A program made the translations under genes and the position numbers. DNA of 64,000 nucleotides. Origin: Tricholomella constricta. Its lineage: Eukaryota; Basidiomycota; Agaricomycetes; Agaricales; Lyophyllaceae. The stretch is taken from the NCBI GenBank assembly GCA_013368375.1, contig JAACJP010000004.1, forward strand, positions 1,116,001 to 1,180,000, given 5' to 3'. The first letter of the stretch is position 1. Every line of letters starts with the position of its first letter. Under the pieces are notes generated by a model. It saw nothing but the letters and a program-made list of their open reading frames with translations, made no database searches and was not told where the DNA came from. This document shows positions 46,868-57,063 of this stretch, one piece after another.

Positions 46868-47160
46868 ATTATCATGATAGATACACGAGGCGATGGCCAT
46901 TTGTATATTTACATATCTACGGAACATACGTACATCATATCTCTACTTATCATTACATTAGTTGAATAACGATACCTTTTCCTTCCGTGATGTGCGCTAA
47001 AGCTTGGATATTAATTAATAGAACAACAATTTCTGTCACAAACCACTGGAATCATCAAAGCACCAGGCTAAGTATATAAAAGTCAACTAAACACGGTGTG
47101 AGACTTGAGTATTATAAACATTATGCTCGAGAGCGGTGGTGTACTTAGGTTCCGGAGAGA
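46868..47160. other. Convergent 3' region, no gene
   Basis: Between the kinase stop and the stop of the CTR gene. A/T-rich, consistent with two 3' UTRs; nothing else seen. Confidence 0.5.
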
Positions 47161-48126
47161 TCAATCAGAATCAGAGTCCGAGTCGGTGCTAATATGGAAG
47201 GGGTGCTCTGTAGCCTTTCGGCTTGACCCCAGCAAGGCCCGCGCAGCTTCTTTGCCTTCACCTGCGTTCCATGCGGCCTCTTCTCGTTCATATTTGTTGA
47301 CTTGGACTCGATCGGTATTCCCAGAGATTCCCATTTCGGAAGCAAGTGCATCCGCACGTGCAAGGTTTGAATGAGTTGGGTGGATGAAGATGTCGTCTGG
47401 TTTTGATCTTGAACGTGGTCGAGTGACAACGGACCGTCTCTCAAGTAGAGGTTGTTCCGAGTCCGCTGAATGACTAAGGCGCCTGTGAGAGAGTAAGGAT
47501 TGCAGAAAGTAGTTCACTGTTGACTTGGCGCACTCTTGGTCGTTTCGACTTCCGCCAGAAGAGTCGAATAACTCCAGTACGGATTGAGCAATCGTCAAAG
47601 TGGTAACCTGTGATATTCACCTGAGTGGACTATTTAAAGGTCTACAAATGCAACATACCATCACAAGTATTAAGCTTCGCAATTGATCATGCGATGTTAG
47701 ACTATTAAAAAGGGAGGTCGAAGCAGAGCGTACCCAAAATGAAAGGTCATAGCAATAAGCATGTAGCACCTGAAAGCAGGCTGTTGGTTCAATTTCAATG
47801 AAGTTAAAAGCAAGGACCGACTCACAATCTCAGGAAAGTCACGATCCAGTAGAGGAATGCCCGCAACAGTGCTTTCAAATACCGCGAATGTCTGATAAGT
47901 TTGAGATGCCAGTGCTTCTCCAATAAGCGCGATATACATCTGGACAGTAACTGTCAGATGTATGATTTCCCGGGTGGCCCAGTTACACGTACCGCTCCGC
48001 GATACAGATACATGCTGCTAGGATTGAAGCAGCCAAGAAACTTGGAAATGAGTGGAGGTAAATAGTAGGGACAAGAACGCGTTCTTCACGAAACGCCCAG
48101 TGCAGGTAAGGCTCCCATGTGTCCAT
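47161..48126 (-). CDS. CTR-family copper transporter
   Basis: Five exons; start 48126. Exon 1: MDTWEPYLHWAFREERVLVP TIYLHS, with TM1 ending in CICIAER. Exon 2: CISRLLEKHWHLKLIRHSRY, then LKALLRAFLYWIVTFLR (start of TM2). Exon 3: LCYMLIAMTFHFG, carrying the CTR MxxxM copper-relay motif (MLIAM). Exons 4-5: LILVMVTTLTIAQSVLELF (TM3). A polar cytosolic tail follows with acidic/Ser repeats at its end (STDSDSDSD). Three TMs with YLHW before TM1 and no Met/His-rich ectodomain suggest a vacuolar Ctr2-like copper exporter more than a plasma-membrane importer. The correct frames appear only after splicing. Confidence 0.82.
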
Positions 48127-48280
48127 ACCGGATGGTGATCAGAAGAGGTGTGTGTAGTCAGCAATAGCGAGCGTTGAAAGAAAGACTCTGATCGGCTAAA
48201 TACATGGAACGGTCGGGGTCGTCATCCCCACTTAGTGTGCGGAAAGTGCGCCGGCACCTGCCGTGATCCGACGGCAATCA

Positions 48281-48296
48281 CGAGTCACGTGACTCG
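48281..48296. promoter_or_regulatory. 16-bp perfect palindrome containing CACGTG
   Basis: cgagtcacgtgactcg, about 155 bp upstream of the CTR start codon. The CACGTG core is an E-box, the site of bHLH factors (Pho4/Cbf1/USF type in fungi). AscI-like ggcgcgcc octamers lie close by. A regulatory role is inferred from position and symmetry only. Confidence 0.4.
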
Positions 48297-48449
48297 GCGC
48301 GCCAGCGCGATGGCTCCTGCCGGCGCGCCCTGTAGCTCCGTTGGGATACCAAAAAAATTCGTCGCTGCACGGCACCTCCCTGAGCATACTTAAAGGCATA
48401 TACCTGGCTTGAAAGCATCCAAAATTGATTTTGTATTGCCAGTCATCTA

Positions 48450-50149
48450 CTAACTTGAAGGCATGCCAGGAATCACCGATAATGATACCGACCCCCCAGC
48501 AGGTGGAGGCGTCGACAAAATGTCGGTAGGTGCGATGGACTCAATGGGACGCAATCTGCGAACACCTGAAGGATTTTGGAGTTTTGATAACCACCAGCAA
48601 AGGGCCAAAACAACCGAGATGGTGAGTGACGAAAGTATTAGTTCTATAGCCTGGTGTGAATGAGAAAGGGCGACGGTAGGAAAGGAGAACAAGTTCGAAC
48701 CTGACATGAAGTTTGAAAAGGCAGGGAGCCTGGAGGAGCCCTCCAGGAAGACGAAAGAGACATGAACGAGAGTACCATGAACAATTTGTATATCTCGGAG
48801 GGTAAAGGACGCGCGGTGCAGGACATGGGCATCGAGCATCTTAAAAATATGATCGAGATATTTCAAGTGCTTTTTCTCGGGAAGATCCCAAGAGAAGCCG
48901 ATGTACGTGAAGGACGAGGAGAAGTGAGTATCTGTCTTCTCAGGATGCCAGGGAATGTTGAGGTCCACGATGAGCGCCATGACGGACTGGCGATTGTGAG
49001 CGTATGGATAAGGGCCTTCTGAAAAGGGGCCATTGGCCACTGGATAGCGAAAGGCTTCGATATCGTCCTCATATTTTAAAAAGAGGCACGTTGGTCGAGT
49101 TTCAGCATGCCAGATATCGACTGATGTGTTAGCAACTTGTCCAGAGTTACTACTAGCTAGACGAGCGCCAAAAGGATGTACATGGTCTATATAGAATTTG
49201 CCTTGAAAGGATACGACCAAGAAAGGTTTGTGATCTGGAAGGGCCGGACAGGTTTGATGGAAGGCCTTTATATCGAAAGACATGGCCTGTATGCCTGGAG
49301 GAGTGTGCGCGACCTGAGTGAGATAAATGAGATTAGGATGTTGGAGGTTATGGATGTAACCCAGCGAGAAAATGGGAAAAGTAAAGAGTCATCGCCTGTG
49401 CAAGCGAGGGGAAGAAAATAGAGGATTAGAAATTGATGTGTGTCAGACTAACAAGTTCCGAACATCTGCACTCAAGTGAAGATTTGAAGTGGTGTCGCAG
49501 AGGAACAACACGAGTTAGAAGTTCAGAGCAAAAAAGGAAGTTCGATGTCGCGAGTGGAGGCTCAGGCGATAGAAAGAATTTAGATAAGAATTAGAAAGTT
49601 GTATGAAGTGCAAGACGTGACGACACATCATAAAGATTATGGAATGACATTGGAAGTTGGAGAAAGTTTAAATGGAAAACGAACCTTGTCGGCGACACGG
49701 AAAGCCATGTCGAACCGTGTTGGGAAATCTTCCTTATCAATAAAACTATTTACCGAAGGCATACCGGACGAGGAGTCTCCCTTGGATAGGTTACGGCAGA
49801 CGCGAAGCTTGAGCGGAGCGCTGGGACCAGGATCTTGTTCAGCAACTATAAACGGAGAACAATACACAGGACCATGCATAATGCATGCAACGTCATCGAG
49901 CGCAAAAGGGCCGGACATGCGGTCCATTCTGATTTCGGTAGTGAGGTAGTCTGCTACGGCCTCCGGGTGTATGTCCACTGAAGGGTGGTTTTTGATTATA
50001 ACCGAACGAGTGAGTTTGGGAAAAGAACCGAGGGGAAAACCGTGAGTCAAATTGGAGATGAGCAGAGGGTAAGAGGAGACGAGGTTATGCTTCATGAGGA
50101 AATGTTGAAATGCAGAGACGTTGTAAGGAGTGACGACATGCTCGAACAA
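48450..50149 (-). pseudogene. DIRS-like reverse transcriptase, intron-split and frameshifted
   Basis: The 5' part (50149 to 49685) has THGFPLGSFP, a GPFALDDV...YCSPFIVAEQ segment, LRVCRNLSKGD and FDMAFRVADK. A GT-AG interval of 371 nt (49314-49684) joins it to VAHTPPGIQAMSFDIKAFHQ TCP, the catalytic FDI, then IDHVHPFGARLASSNSGQVA and the second catalytic box LKYEDDIEAF. IGFSWDL and a connection region (LRDIQIVHGTLVHVSFVFLE) follow. At a T-run (48517-48520) the frame slips: the other frame reads FVDASTCWGVGIIIGDSWHA, the start of RNase H, and is cut off at ~48430. The polymerase residues are intact; the rest is not. Confidence 0.62.
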
Positions 50150-50218
50150 CTCGTTATCATGAGGGTCCGAGCGAGGAAGACGAGGACAACGTGGAATAGA
50201 ATCTGTGAAATTCCGATA

Positions 50219-51250
50219 TTAAAGAACGGCCTCAGGCTTGAATAAAGCCATCAAAGGTCCTGTCACAAGTGCGCTACGCTCGAAAGCGGGATGCTGCCCA
50301 CCGCAGAGGGAGCAGACATGGAGAGTGTCAGCGCCGTGACGGTTGTTGCAATATCGGTTGAGGTTGTAGAAAAGACAGATTCTCTTGGACGTGCTACCTT
50401 TATAGGGCTTGGCGGTCCAGATTGAGTTCTCCCAGAAGCAAGAGAAGTGGGGCTTGCCGTCTTCGAAAGAAGACGATGTCGAGGGGTGCTCCCAATAGGA
50501 ATGCCCTCTGGCGCAGATGAGACATTGCGGCACCCACGCCGTGGTGCTCTGAAAGGACTGGCCCAGATGAGAGGAGGCGGACGCATCAGTGTGAGAGGTG
50601 CGTTGAAACTTGGCGGGAGCAGAGTGCCCGGGTGCTGCGAAGCGTCTGGGAGCTTGAGAAGTGGATTGACGCTCCCGATCGAGTTCGCCAAGTCGAACAT
50701 GCAGTAGGACCTCCAACGCATAGGCATCCCAATTGAAGAGTATACCTTTGAGAATATCCCTGTAAGCCTTAACTTCGAAAGGGTACCAATCCGAGAGGGT
50801 GGTCTCGAAATTGTTGAGCTGGAGGAAGAAGTCTCGGTGCTTCCTGTATTCCGAAGCATACATCAGCTCCGGAGCAGCAGATACCGACTGAGGAGTTCCC
50901 AAAGTGAGAGTAGACAAAGGCATGGAGACAGGGCTACAAATTAAGTCCAAGGCCTGTAGAAGGTTGCCCGAGGCCTCGACGAAGCGGTAGGGCGCAAGGC
51001 AGGAGTATACGTCGTCCGAGCCCCATAAAGTAATCATCTTGGGCATGTCCAAGAGTTGAACCTTCTCAGAGGTGTCTTCATTGGCCCAAGGCCGTAGAAG
51101 CTTGAAGTGTATCTCTTGGGGTGCATAATTAACAGCATCGATATGATTGTTGATGAAGAAATTAAGTGGGGGACATAGCTTATTCTTGATGCAGAGGAGG
51201 TAAGTGGTCGGTATGGTGATCCAGTCCCGCTGGGCGGGCACTCTCTTCAC
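50219..51250 (-). pseudogene. Gag-like frame 2 of the decayed RT element
   Basis: About 340 codons with no ATG of its own at the open end (GTG). The middle is helical (YRKHRDFFLQLNNFETTLSD; NWDAYALEVLLHVRLGELDR). The C-terminus is Cys/His-rich (CLICARGHSYWEHPS; CLFYNLNRYCNNRHGADTLH; VCSLCGGQHPAFE), as expected of an RNA-binding gag tail. It ends at 50219; the RT frame starts 70 nt downstream. Confidence 0.5.
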
Positions 51251-51723
51251 TGGATCGGCAAGCTGCGTACTTCTGACAGCTTCGTCCGCATCTTCATTTC
51301 CGCTTCCTTTTCTTTCGCCTTCTCGACCTGCCTGTCTAGCTCAGCGACCTTTTTAGCGCATTGGCGCTCACTTTCGATGAACCTGACAAGAGCCACTGGC
51401 AGAGGAGCAAGGGCGTCGCACAGGGCTTGACTATCGATGAGCTCCTGGAACTCCTCATCGCTGAAGGCATACAAGCGCCAGAGAGGCGGCCACACATCGA
51501 GATCCGCAGGACGAGGGCAACGGGTCTCCTTTGCGCTGACCGTCTTGAAGATGCTATCATCGTTGTATCTCTCAATATCTACATTTCTCTTCACGCGAGT
51601 CGATAGCGGAATGCCTGGCACTTTGAGTGCGTCGGGAATGGCGAGGTGTTTCTCGAAGTCATAGTCCTCCGGTATGGGACCCTGAATACCGGCATTGACG
51701 AGCTGAGCGGACATTTTGTTCAA
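51247..51723 (-). CDS. N-terminal gag-like frame of the decayed RT element
   Basis: 158 codons, MNKMSAQLVNAGIQGPIPED to VRSLPIQ, ending in a coiled-coil-like Lys/Glu stretch (RQVEKAKEKEAEMKMRTKL). The next frame (50219-51250) continues by a -1 shift close to the stop and reads STQLADPVKRVPAQRDW through the junction. The two are best seen as one protein broken by a frameshift or joined by -1 frameshifting. No domain name can be given. Confidence 0.5.
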   Translation of the reverse strand: MNKMSAQLVNAGIQGPIPEDYDFEKHLAIPDALKVPGIPLSTRVKRNVDIERYNDDSIFKTVSAKETRCPRPADLDVWPPLWRLYAFSDEEFQELIDSQALCDALAPLPVALVRFIESERQCAKKVAELDRQVEKAKEKEAEMKMRTKLSEVRSLPIQ

Positions 51724-51900
51724 AGAAAATTTTGTAGACAGTGAGCGAAGGCGAGCAAGAAACTTGCCTCAGATATACGGAAACTGAGTAGAAATAGACG
51801 GAACCAAAAATAAGAGGGAATAATTTAGCGTGTGCGCGTCGGCCTTATTTCAGCGAAGGCTAGCCGTGTGCTTACGTAGCCTTAGCCATCATCATTTTAC

Positions 51901-51940
51901 ACCACCACCACCACCACCACCACCACCACCACCACCACCA
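51901..51940. repeat. (ACC)13 microsatellite
   Basis: Perfect ACC triplet run of 40 nt in the 5' leader of the LINE-like pol, between the two divergent retroelements. Confidence 0.9.
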
Positions 51941-52065
51941 TCTCCTAATCTATGTCTCCTTTCGTCGTCTTTGCTCTTTAACCAAGTCTGTCCAACCTTA
52001 TCATCGAAAACTTGTTCAACGTCCAAAGAATAAAGGAAAATTTGCGTTTTAAAATCTGAGACATC

Positions 52066-55000
52066 ATGCCTCCAAGAAACGCACCCCCCGCATTCCCGCT
52101 CGATGCACCGTACCGGGCCCCTCCTCTGATGGGGTCCGCCGCTGACTCTTCATATCAACACGAGCTCTCCGCTTCTACCCCCCAGGCACATCTTGCAACG
52201 GGCGTAGAGCTCATAGTTCGCGGTCTCGAGCGTACCTCCCCTTACTCAGCAACACAACACCTGCAACGCATCCTCGACCAACTCAAGCAGAGGAATCCAA
52301 TGCCGAGCGTCACCGTCGTACCTCCCATGCGCGATACTGCCCCAACTCATGCCCTCGACTATGCGATAGTCACCTTTCAAGGGGATTACCGTGCTCATCC
52401 GCGACCGGACTATATGTCTGCTGTACGCGAGATGATCACTACCTTTGACGGAGGGCTTACCGTTGGCTGGAACATTGCCCCAGGCTATGATAAGAAACGC
52501 ACTGCATGGTTTAGGGATGACAGTGGCATAGGTGTTGGGGAACTCAAACGCGGCCTCGAAACCATTTTCAAGTCCCACCGCTACGATTTCCAAGTCTCCA
52601 CAGCCAACGTATCGACTTCTCCACCTCGGGTCACCTTCCAGTTCCTCAACAGAGACCACATTGACGTACTTATGCGGAAGCCACCGATCGTGAAGGGTCA
52701 CTCCTTTATTCCCCGCACACCTCGCTTCATCGAGCCCGTGTACGCGCTCGAGGTTGCCGTGGTTGGGGTAGCCTCGTACAATGACCCTCAAATGGTAATT
52801 GACCGGTATCTTCAGGCTAAGTATGGTCACCGGGCATCCGACACGCTAATCCGCTCCTCCCGCCTCGCTTTGGACGACGTCGTATATTGTGTGGTTCTGG
52901 AAACCCCCGAGATAACGGAGGCTTTTGTCCAGGACCCCTTCAATGCCTTCGAAGGACTAGACCCTCAGCCCAGCAAACCAGAATACTTATATATTCTCAA
53001 CCAGAGGGGTTTTCCTTCCCAGTGGCAGCGAGCGCTCCCGTCGGCCCAACCAGACCTACAAATTCAAAACCAGCTTGACACGGTCCGGAAGCAGCAATCG
53101 TCCTTTCAGGACACCCTCACCACTCTCGCCAACCGGCAACAAGATATGTTTCAGGGTTTCCTCGACGCTCAGCGCGAGATGGGTACGATGTTCCGCAATA
53201 TGATTTCTCATGTTTCATATCAGAGCCAATTGTCTGCTGCTCAAACCGAGCTGGCGACCCTTCAACTGACCCACTCCACCACACACATGATGTCTCGCCT
53301 TCTCGGTCCCGATGAGTCGGCGGCAGAAATGCGGACATACGCCCAAAACGTTCGCGAAAAGATGGTAACGTCGGAGCACAACGTGGAGGTTGCTCGTCGA
53401 AACCTCGCAGCAATTCAGGTCCAGAGTAACCCACCGCTTCTCCCCACAGCATCCTTTATTGCCAATGCTGAACAGGACCTGTCTCAAATGTTGGAAGACG
53501 ACCCGCCTCAGGCCCAGGCTTCCCAGTCCGCGGCTCCTTCGCTTGCTGAGGACTGCAGCGGGCGGGGCTCATCCGGAAATCCAATCTCGCAACCGGCGGC
53601 TCCTGCGCCCACTGAGCCCCTCTACCCTCCCGGCCTTCCCCATCCCCCTTTACTGAGGGATGACAGCCCTGGCTCACCCTCTGCATCGGAGCGCACGCCC
53701 CCTGCTGCAGTGACGAACAAACGAAAGCACCAAAATGACCAAACTGCGTCTATTAGCTCTTCAGCGGTCCTCAAGCGTTCTCAGGTATCCCCAGTCGAGC
53801 GCGAATTCATGGACGTCGACGACGAGCACCGGCCCAGTCCCCAGGTACCTTCCTATTTTCTTCTCTTCTTTCTCTTTTTTCAAAACTTTCTAGGACTCGG
53901 GCGCCTTATAAATTCGGGGGTTGAAGTTTTCAGACTGTTTCTTGGTTGGGGACCCCCTACTCGTTTAAGATATGATCTCAAAAATGTAATCTTGCTTATG
54001 CAAAATCATTCCCCCCTGCGCCCGTTGTCCTTTCTCATCACTCCTATGTCCCTTTACCTTCTCCTACTTGTCTCTCCTACGCGCCCCAGAGTCCCGAAAC
54101 TTTTCCTCATTCTCCTTTCCTTACTGCTTCTCGGTCTATCTTTGCCCGCTGCCACTGCATCAATTCCCTCTCACGAGGCGACTCCCTTCACCTTCCGCAT
54201 GCTCGCATCGAACTTAAATGGCTTCGCTAATCCAGTGAAGCTGAGCGCGATCCGTAACACTGTTATCCGGGAGTCCCTTCATTTCTTTGTTTTCGGCGAG
54301 ACAAAATCCTCTGTACCTGTTTCCCGTCAATTTGATGCCAACGGATATCATCTCTATGATGCTCCTGGCATCTCTACTGGCCCTCGCCGCCGCGGCAAAT
54401 GGGGCCTCCTTATCGGCGTCAAAAGAAACACTGCGACAGTCGTGAATGCCTTCACCCCTGAAGGTTTTGACGGCAGGATTTTTATTTGTGATCTACTATT
54501 TCCATGCCAAAGCGGCCGTCCAGTTCCTCATCGAGTTATCGCGCTCTACGCGCCATGGGATCCTGGTGGTACGGGATCCGACTCTCCTCCTCTTTTCTGG
54601 AATTCGGTTTCGGAATTCTGTCGTTCTGCTCCTTTTGGTTTCTCCCTGATTGGAGACTTTAATGTGGTTTACAGCACCGAGGAGACCTCCTCCTCCTCCC
54701 CCACATCCCCTTCGACACAAAATCAGGAATCCTACCACGCGTTTCTAAATTCTAGCGAGGCGGTCGATGCATGGTCCCTTCGCCCTGATCGCTCTTCGCA
54801 ACATGACTGGACTTTCAAGTCCTACTCTGCGCCCTCCTCGCATCAGGCTATACTTGACCGTTTGGCCGTATCTCGCGTGGGGGTGCTAACTACTCACATT
54901 CAAACCTTACTTGATTTTATTCCCGGAACAGATCATCGCCCCATTATCGGGCACGCTGTTCTTGCCCCACAAGAAAATCCCCGGTGTCCCCTAGTGCCCC

Positions 55001-57063
55001 CCCCTGTGCCCGCCACAACGTATGCTCCAAGAGGCTTCTACCCTCGAAGTCAAGAGAAATACCGACTGGCAGAGTTCGCCGCTTCAGTCGACTCGCTCTT
55101 GCAGCAGGCACACCATGACCCTATCCAAGGCTTTTCCAATGACGACGAATTCGAAGCCTTTTATCGATCTTTTTCAACCATACTCCAACAGGCAGCAAAA
55201 ACCCACTTCCGTTACCCTTCCAGTGACACCACCCCACGTTCCAAGATCACAAATCCCACCATTCGTCTGGTTCTTCGCGGCCTTCACCAGATTAACCGCC
55301 TAATCTCTTCCATCAAGCGCCACTCTCTTTGGCCAGCAGAACCATGGGTTCACGCAGTACTGGATAACTATCACGCCCATATCCATGGCTCTCAAGTTCA
55401 ACCCTCCGATGACCATTTCCTTTCCTTCCTCGTTCAGATTCGCCGTCAACTACAACGGTGCCGGTACAATGAAGAGAAGCAGGTTTTACAATCCAAGAGT
55501 GATTCGCGGCACTCTTCTCAAGTCCTCGGCATCCTTCGAGGCGGGTCTACCAAGCCTCTCTTCCCAACAAAATTTTCTCCTCTCCCTCTGGCACTTTCCC
55601 CAACTGCTAACGACTCCTTTGAAAATCTAGTGACAGGGCCCAGACAAATCACACACACCACGGTCCAATATTTCGAAGCCCTGTATCATCGTCAAACCCG
55701 TCCACCTCAGGAGAAACCTTGGACGCAAACCCCATCGGTCACCAATATCGCACGGAAGGTGGACAACAACCCTTTCCCTTGGCCTCAGTTACTCCATCTT
55801 GCCGATCTCAAACAATTACTGAGGTCTGGTAATCGGCGACCCACTCCTGGGCCGGATGGATGGGAAAAGTGGTGGTTCACTGTCCTATCAGACAGCGCTC
55901 TCCACCCGTTTCTCTGCATGCTAAACTATATCCTTAGCACGTCTCATATCCCAAGCTGCATAAAGCCTGTTACTCTCACCACGATTCACAAACGGGGTCC
56001 CAACACTAACCTTGCCAACTATCGTGGTATTACCTGCAGTAACCTCCTCGCCAACTTGCCATTTGCATGGCTGAACAAGAAGCTTCTTCCGTATCTTACG
56101 GCGAAAGGTGTTATTCCTTCTTCACAGGTCGCCACTCAGCCCGGCGTTCAACAACGAGATCTCATTTCTCTCCTCGCCCAAGTACACCTCTGGTCACGTC
56201 GGGAAAACATTCCCCTATATGCTCTCCAACGAGACCAGAAAAAGGGGTTTGATATGCTCGAGCCCCAAGGCTTTTACGACGCCATCGCCGTCTACCATCT
56301 CCCCGCCGCCATTACTGACCTTGATGCATCCGCCCAACAACAGGTACCCTATCGGGTAAAGACCGCTTATGGGCTCACCGACACATTCATCGTTGATGGG
56401 GTAACGAAACAAGGAGGTTCCATGTCTCCTCTCAAATGCACCCTCACCACAAGCCTCCTCAGCCACTGGCTCACGGATGCTTCCCACAACAACGTTAACC
56501 CTTTAATTCTGACGTCTCATCAATCCTGCATTGACAGGCCCCATGTTCCATCGGACCAAATATCTGCACCGCTCTCAATTGTCGAGGCGATGGATGATTC
56601 TATCATCTTTGACACACAGTGGCCTCGACTTATCTACAAAGCGCGGCTCGCCGATCGTTTCCAGACCACTTATGGCTGGGAAACGGCTTGGCCTAAATCT
56701 GCGGTATACATCTTCAATACTGACCTCGACCCACCTGGTCAGATTTCAGCCCAGATCCCTTCAGTTTCCCCACAGGATCCTGCCGGACCAACTACCGTCT
56801 GGAATCAAGTCCCTATCTTCCGGGACCATTTCAAGTTCTTGCGGGTCCCCGTCAACCGCCCAGATTTACAATTCCTTCATATGCGCGACATTATCAACTC
56901 CTTCTACTTCCCCTTCACCAGAAAACCCCTCCCCCTTACTGTTCTCCTCCGCATCGTCTCGCAGCGACTCGTCTCCAGACTTCGGCCTTGCCTGCATTTT
57001 CAACCTATCCACCCCTCCAATGCCCGGAAGCTTGCTTCAGGAAAAACCTTCCATGATAAATGA
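52066..57063 (+). CDS. LINE-like gag-endonuclease-RT polyprotein, 3'-truncated
   Basis: One uninterrupted frame of 1,665 codons from MPPRNAPPAFPLDAPYRAPP. Residues 1-~330 contain RRM-like folds (DYAIVTFQGDYRAHPRPDYM; YALEVAVVGVAS). A coiled-coil region follows (~340-480), then a Pro/Ser linker with a KRKHQ basic patch. Residues ~595-710 hold very hydrophobic segments (FLLFFLFFQNFLGLG; LFLILLSLLLLGLSLPAATA). An endonuclease of the EEP fold follows (SNLNGFANPVKLSAI, VFGETKSS, IALYAPWDPGG, IGDFNVVY, ILDRLAVSRVG, GTDHRPIIGH). The RT has PTPGPDGWEKWWF, LANYRGITCSN, YALQRDQKKGFDML and AMDDSIIFD in place of xADD. The frame ends just after the RT; as I recall, relatives continue into RNase H. A mobile element, not a host gene. 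Confidence 0.85.
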   Translation: MPPRNAPPAFPLDAPYRAPPLMGSAADSSYQHELSASTPQAHLATGVELIVRGLERTSPYSATQHLQRILDQLKQRNPMPSVTVVPPMRDTAPTHALDYAIVTFQGDYRAHPRPDYMSAVREMITTFDGGLTVGWNIAPGYDKKRTAWFRDDSGIGVGELKRGLETIFKSHRYDFQVSTANVSTSPPRVTFQFLNRDHIDVLMRKPPIVKGHSFIPRTPRFIEPVYALEVAVVGVASYNDPQMVIDRYLQAKYGHRASDTLIRSSRLALDDVVYCVVLETPEITEAFVQDPFNAFEGLDPQPSKPEYLYILNQRGFPSQWQRALPSAQPDLQIQNQLDTVRKQQSSFQDTLTTLANRQQDMFQGFLDAQREMGTMFRNMISHVSYQSQLSAAQTELATLQLTHSTTHMMSRLLGPDESAAEMRTYAQNVREKMVTSEHNVEVARRNLAAIQVQSNPPLLPTASFIANAEQDLSQMLEDDPPQAQASQSAAPSLAEDCSGRGSSGNPISQPAAPAPTEPLYPPGLPHPPLLRDDSPGSPSASERTPPAAVTNKRKHQNDQTASISSSAVLKRSQVSPVEREFMDVDDEHRPSPQVPSYFLLFFLFFQNFLGLGRLINSGVEVFRLFLGWGPPTRLRYDLKNVILLMQNHSPLRPLSFLITPMSLYLLLLVSPTRPRVPKLFLILLSLLLLGLSLPAATASIPSHEATPFTFRMLASNLNGFANPVKLSAIRNTVIRESLHFFVFGETKSSVPVSRQFDANGYHLYDAPGISTGPRRRGKWGLLIGVKRNTATVVNAFTPEGFDGRIFICDLLFPCQSGRPVPHRVIALYAPWDPGGTGSDSPPLFWNSVSEFCRSAPFGFSLIGDFNVVYSTEETSSSSPTSPSTQNQESYHAFLNSSEAVDAWSLRPDRSSQHDWTFKSYSAPSSHQAILDRLAVSRVGVLTTHIQTLLDFIPGTDHRPIIGHAVLAPQENPRCPLVPPPVPATTYAPRGFYPRSQEKYRLAEFAASVDSLLQQAHHDPIQGFSNDDEFEAFYRSFSTILQQAAKTHFRYPSSDTTPRSKITNPTIRLVLRGLHQINRLISSIKRHSLWPAEPWVHAVLDNYHAHIHGSQVQPSDDHFLSFLVQIRRQLQRCRYNEEKQVLQSKSDSRHSSQVLGILRGGSTKPLFPTKFSPLPLALSPTANDSFENLVTGPRQITHTTVQYFEALYHRQTRPPQEKPWTQTPSVTNIARKVDNNPFPWPQLLHLADLKQLLRSGNRRPTPGPDGWEKWWFTVLSDSALHPFLCMLNYILSTSHIPSCIKPVTLTTIHKRGPNTNLANYRGITCSNLLANLPFAWLNKKLLPYLTAKGVIPSSQVATQPGVQQRDLISLLAQVHLWSRRENIPLYALQRDQKKGFDMLEPQGFYDAIAVYHLPAAITDLDASAQQQVPYRVKTAYGLTDTFIVDGVTKQGGSMSPLKCTLTTSLLSHWLTDASHNNVNPLILTSHQSCIDRPHVPSDQISAPLSIVEAMDDSIIFDTQWPRLIYKARLADRFQTTYGWETAWPKSAVYIFNTDLDPPGQISAQIPSVSPQDPAGPTTVWNQVPIFRDHFKFLRVPVNRPDLQFLHMRDIINSFYFPFTRKPLPLTVLLRIVSQRLVSRLRPCLHFQPIHPSNARKLASGKTFHDK

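Larger units (their letters stand above)
48427..51723 (-). mobile_element. Decayed gag-RT retroelement (DIRS-like RT)
   Basis: A minus-strand series of coat-like and RT frames occupying ~3.3 kb, with frameshifts and no visible recombinase, integrase or terminal repeats. It breaks off inside RNase H near 48430, about 300 bp upstream of the CTR start. The RT resembles the DIRS-type RT of Agaricomycetes rather than LTR or LINE RTs. Probably a fragment. Confidence 0.68.

Noticed and set aside
51830..52033. Poly-proline frame over the ACC tract
   Set aside because: Produced by the microsatellite; no other coding sign. The ACC array was also considered as CRISPR-like and rejected, since there are no spacers.
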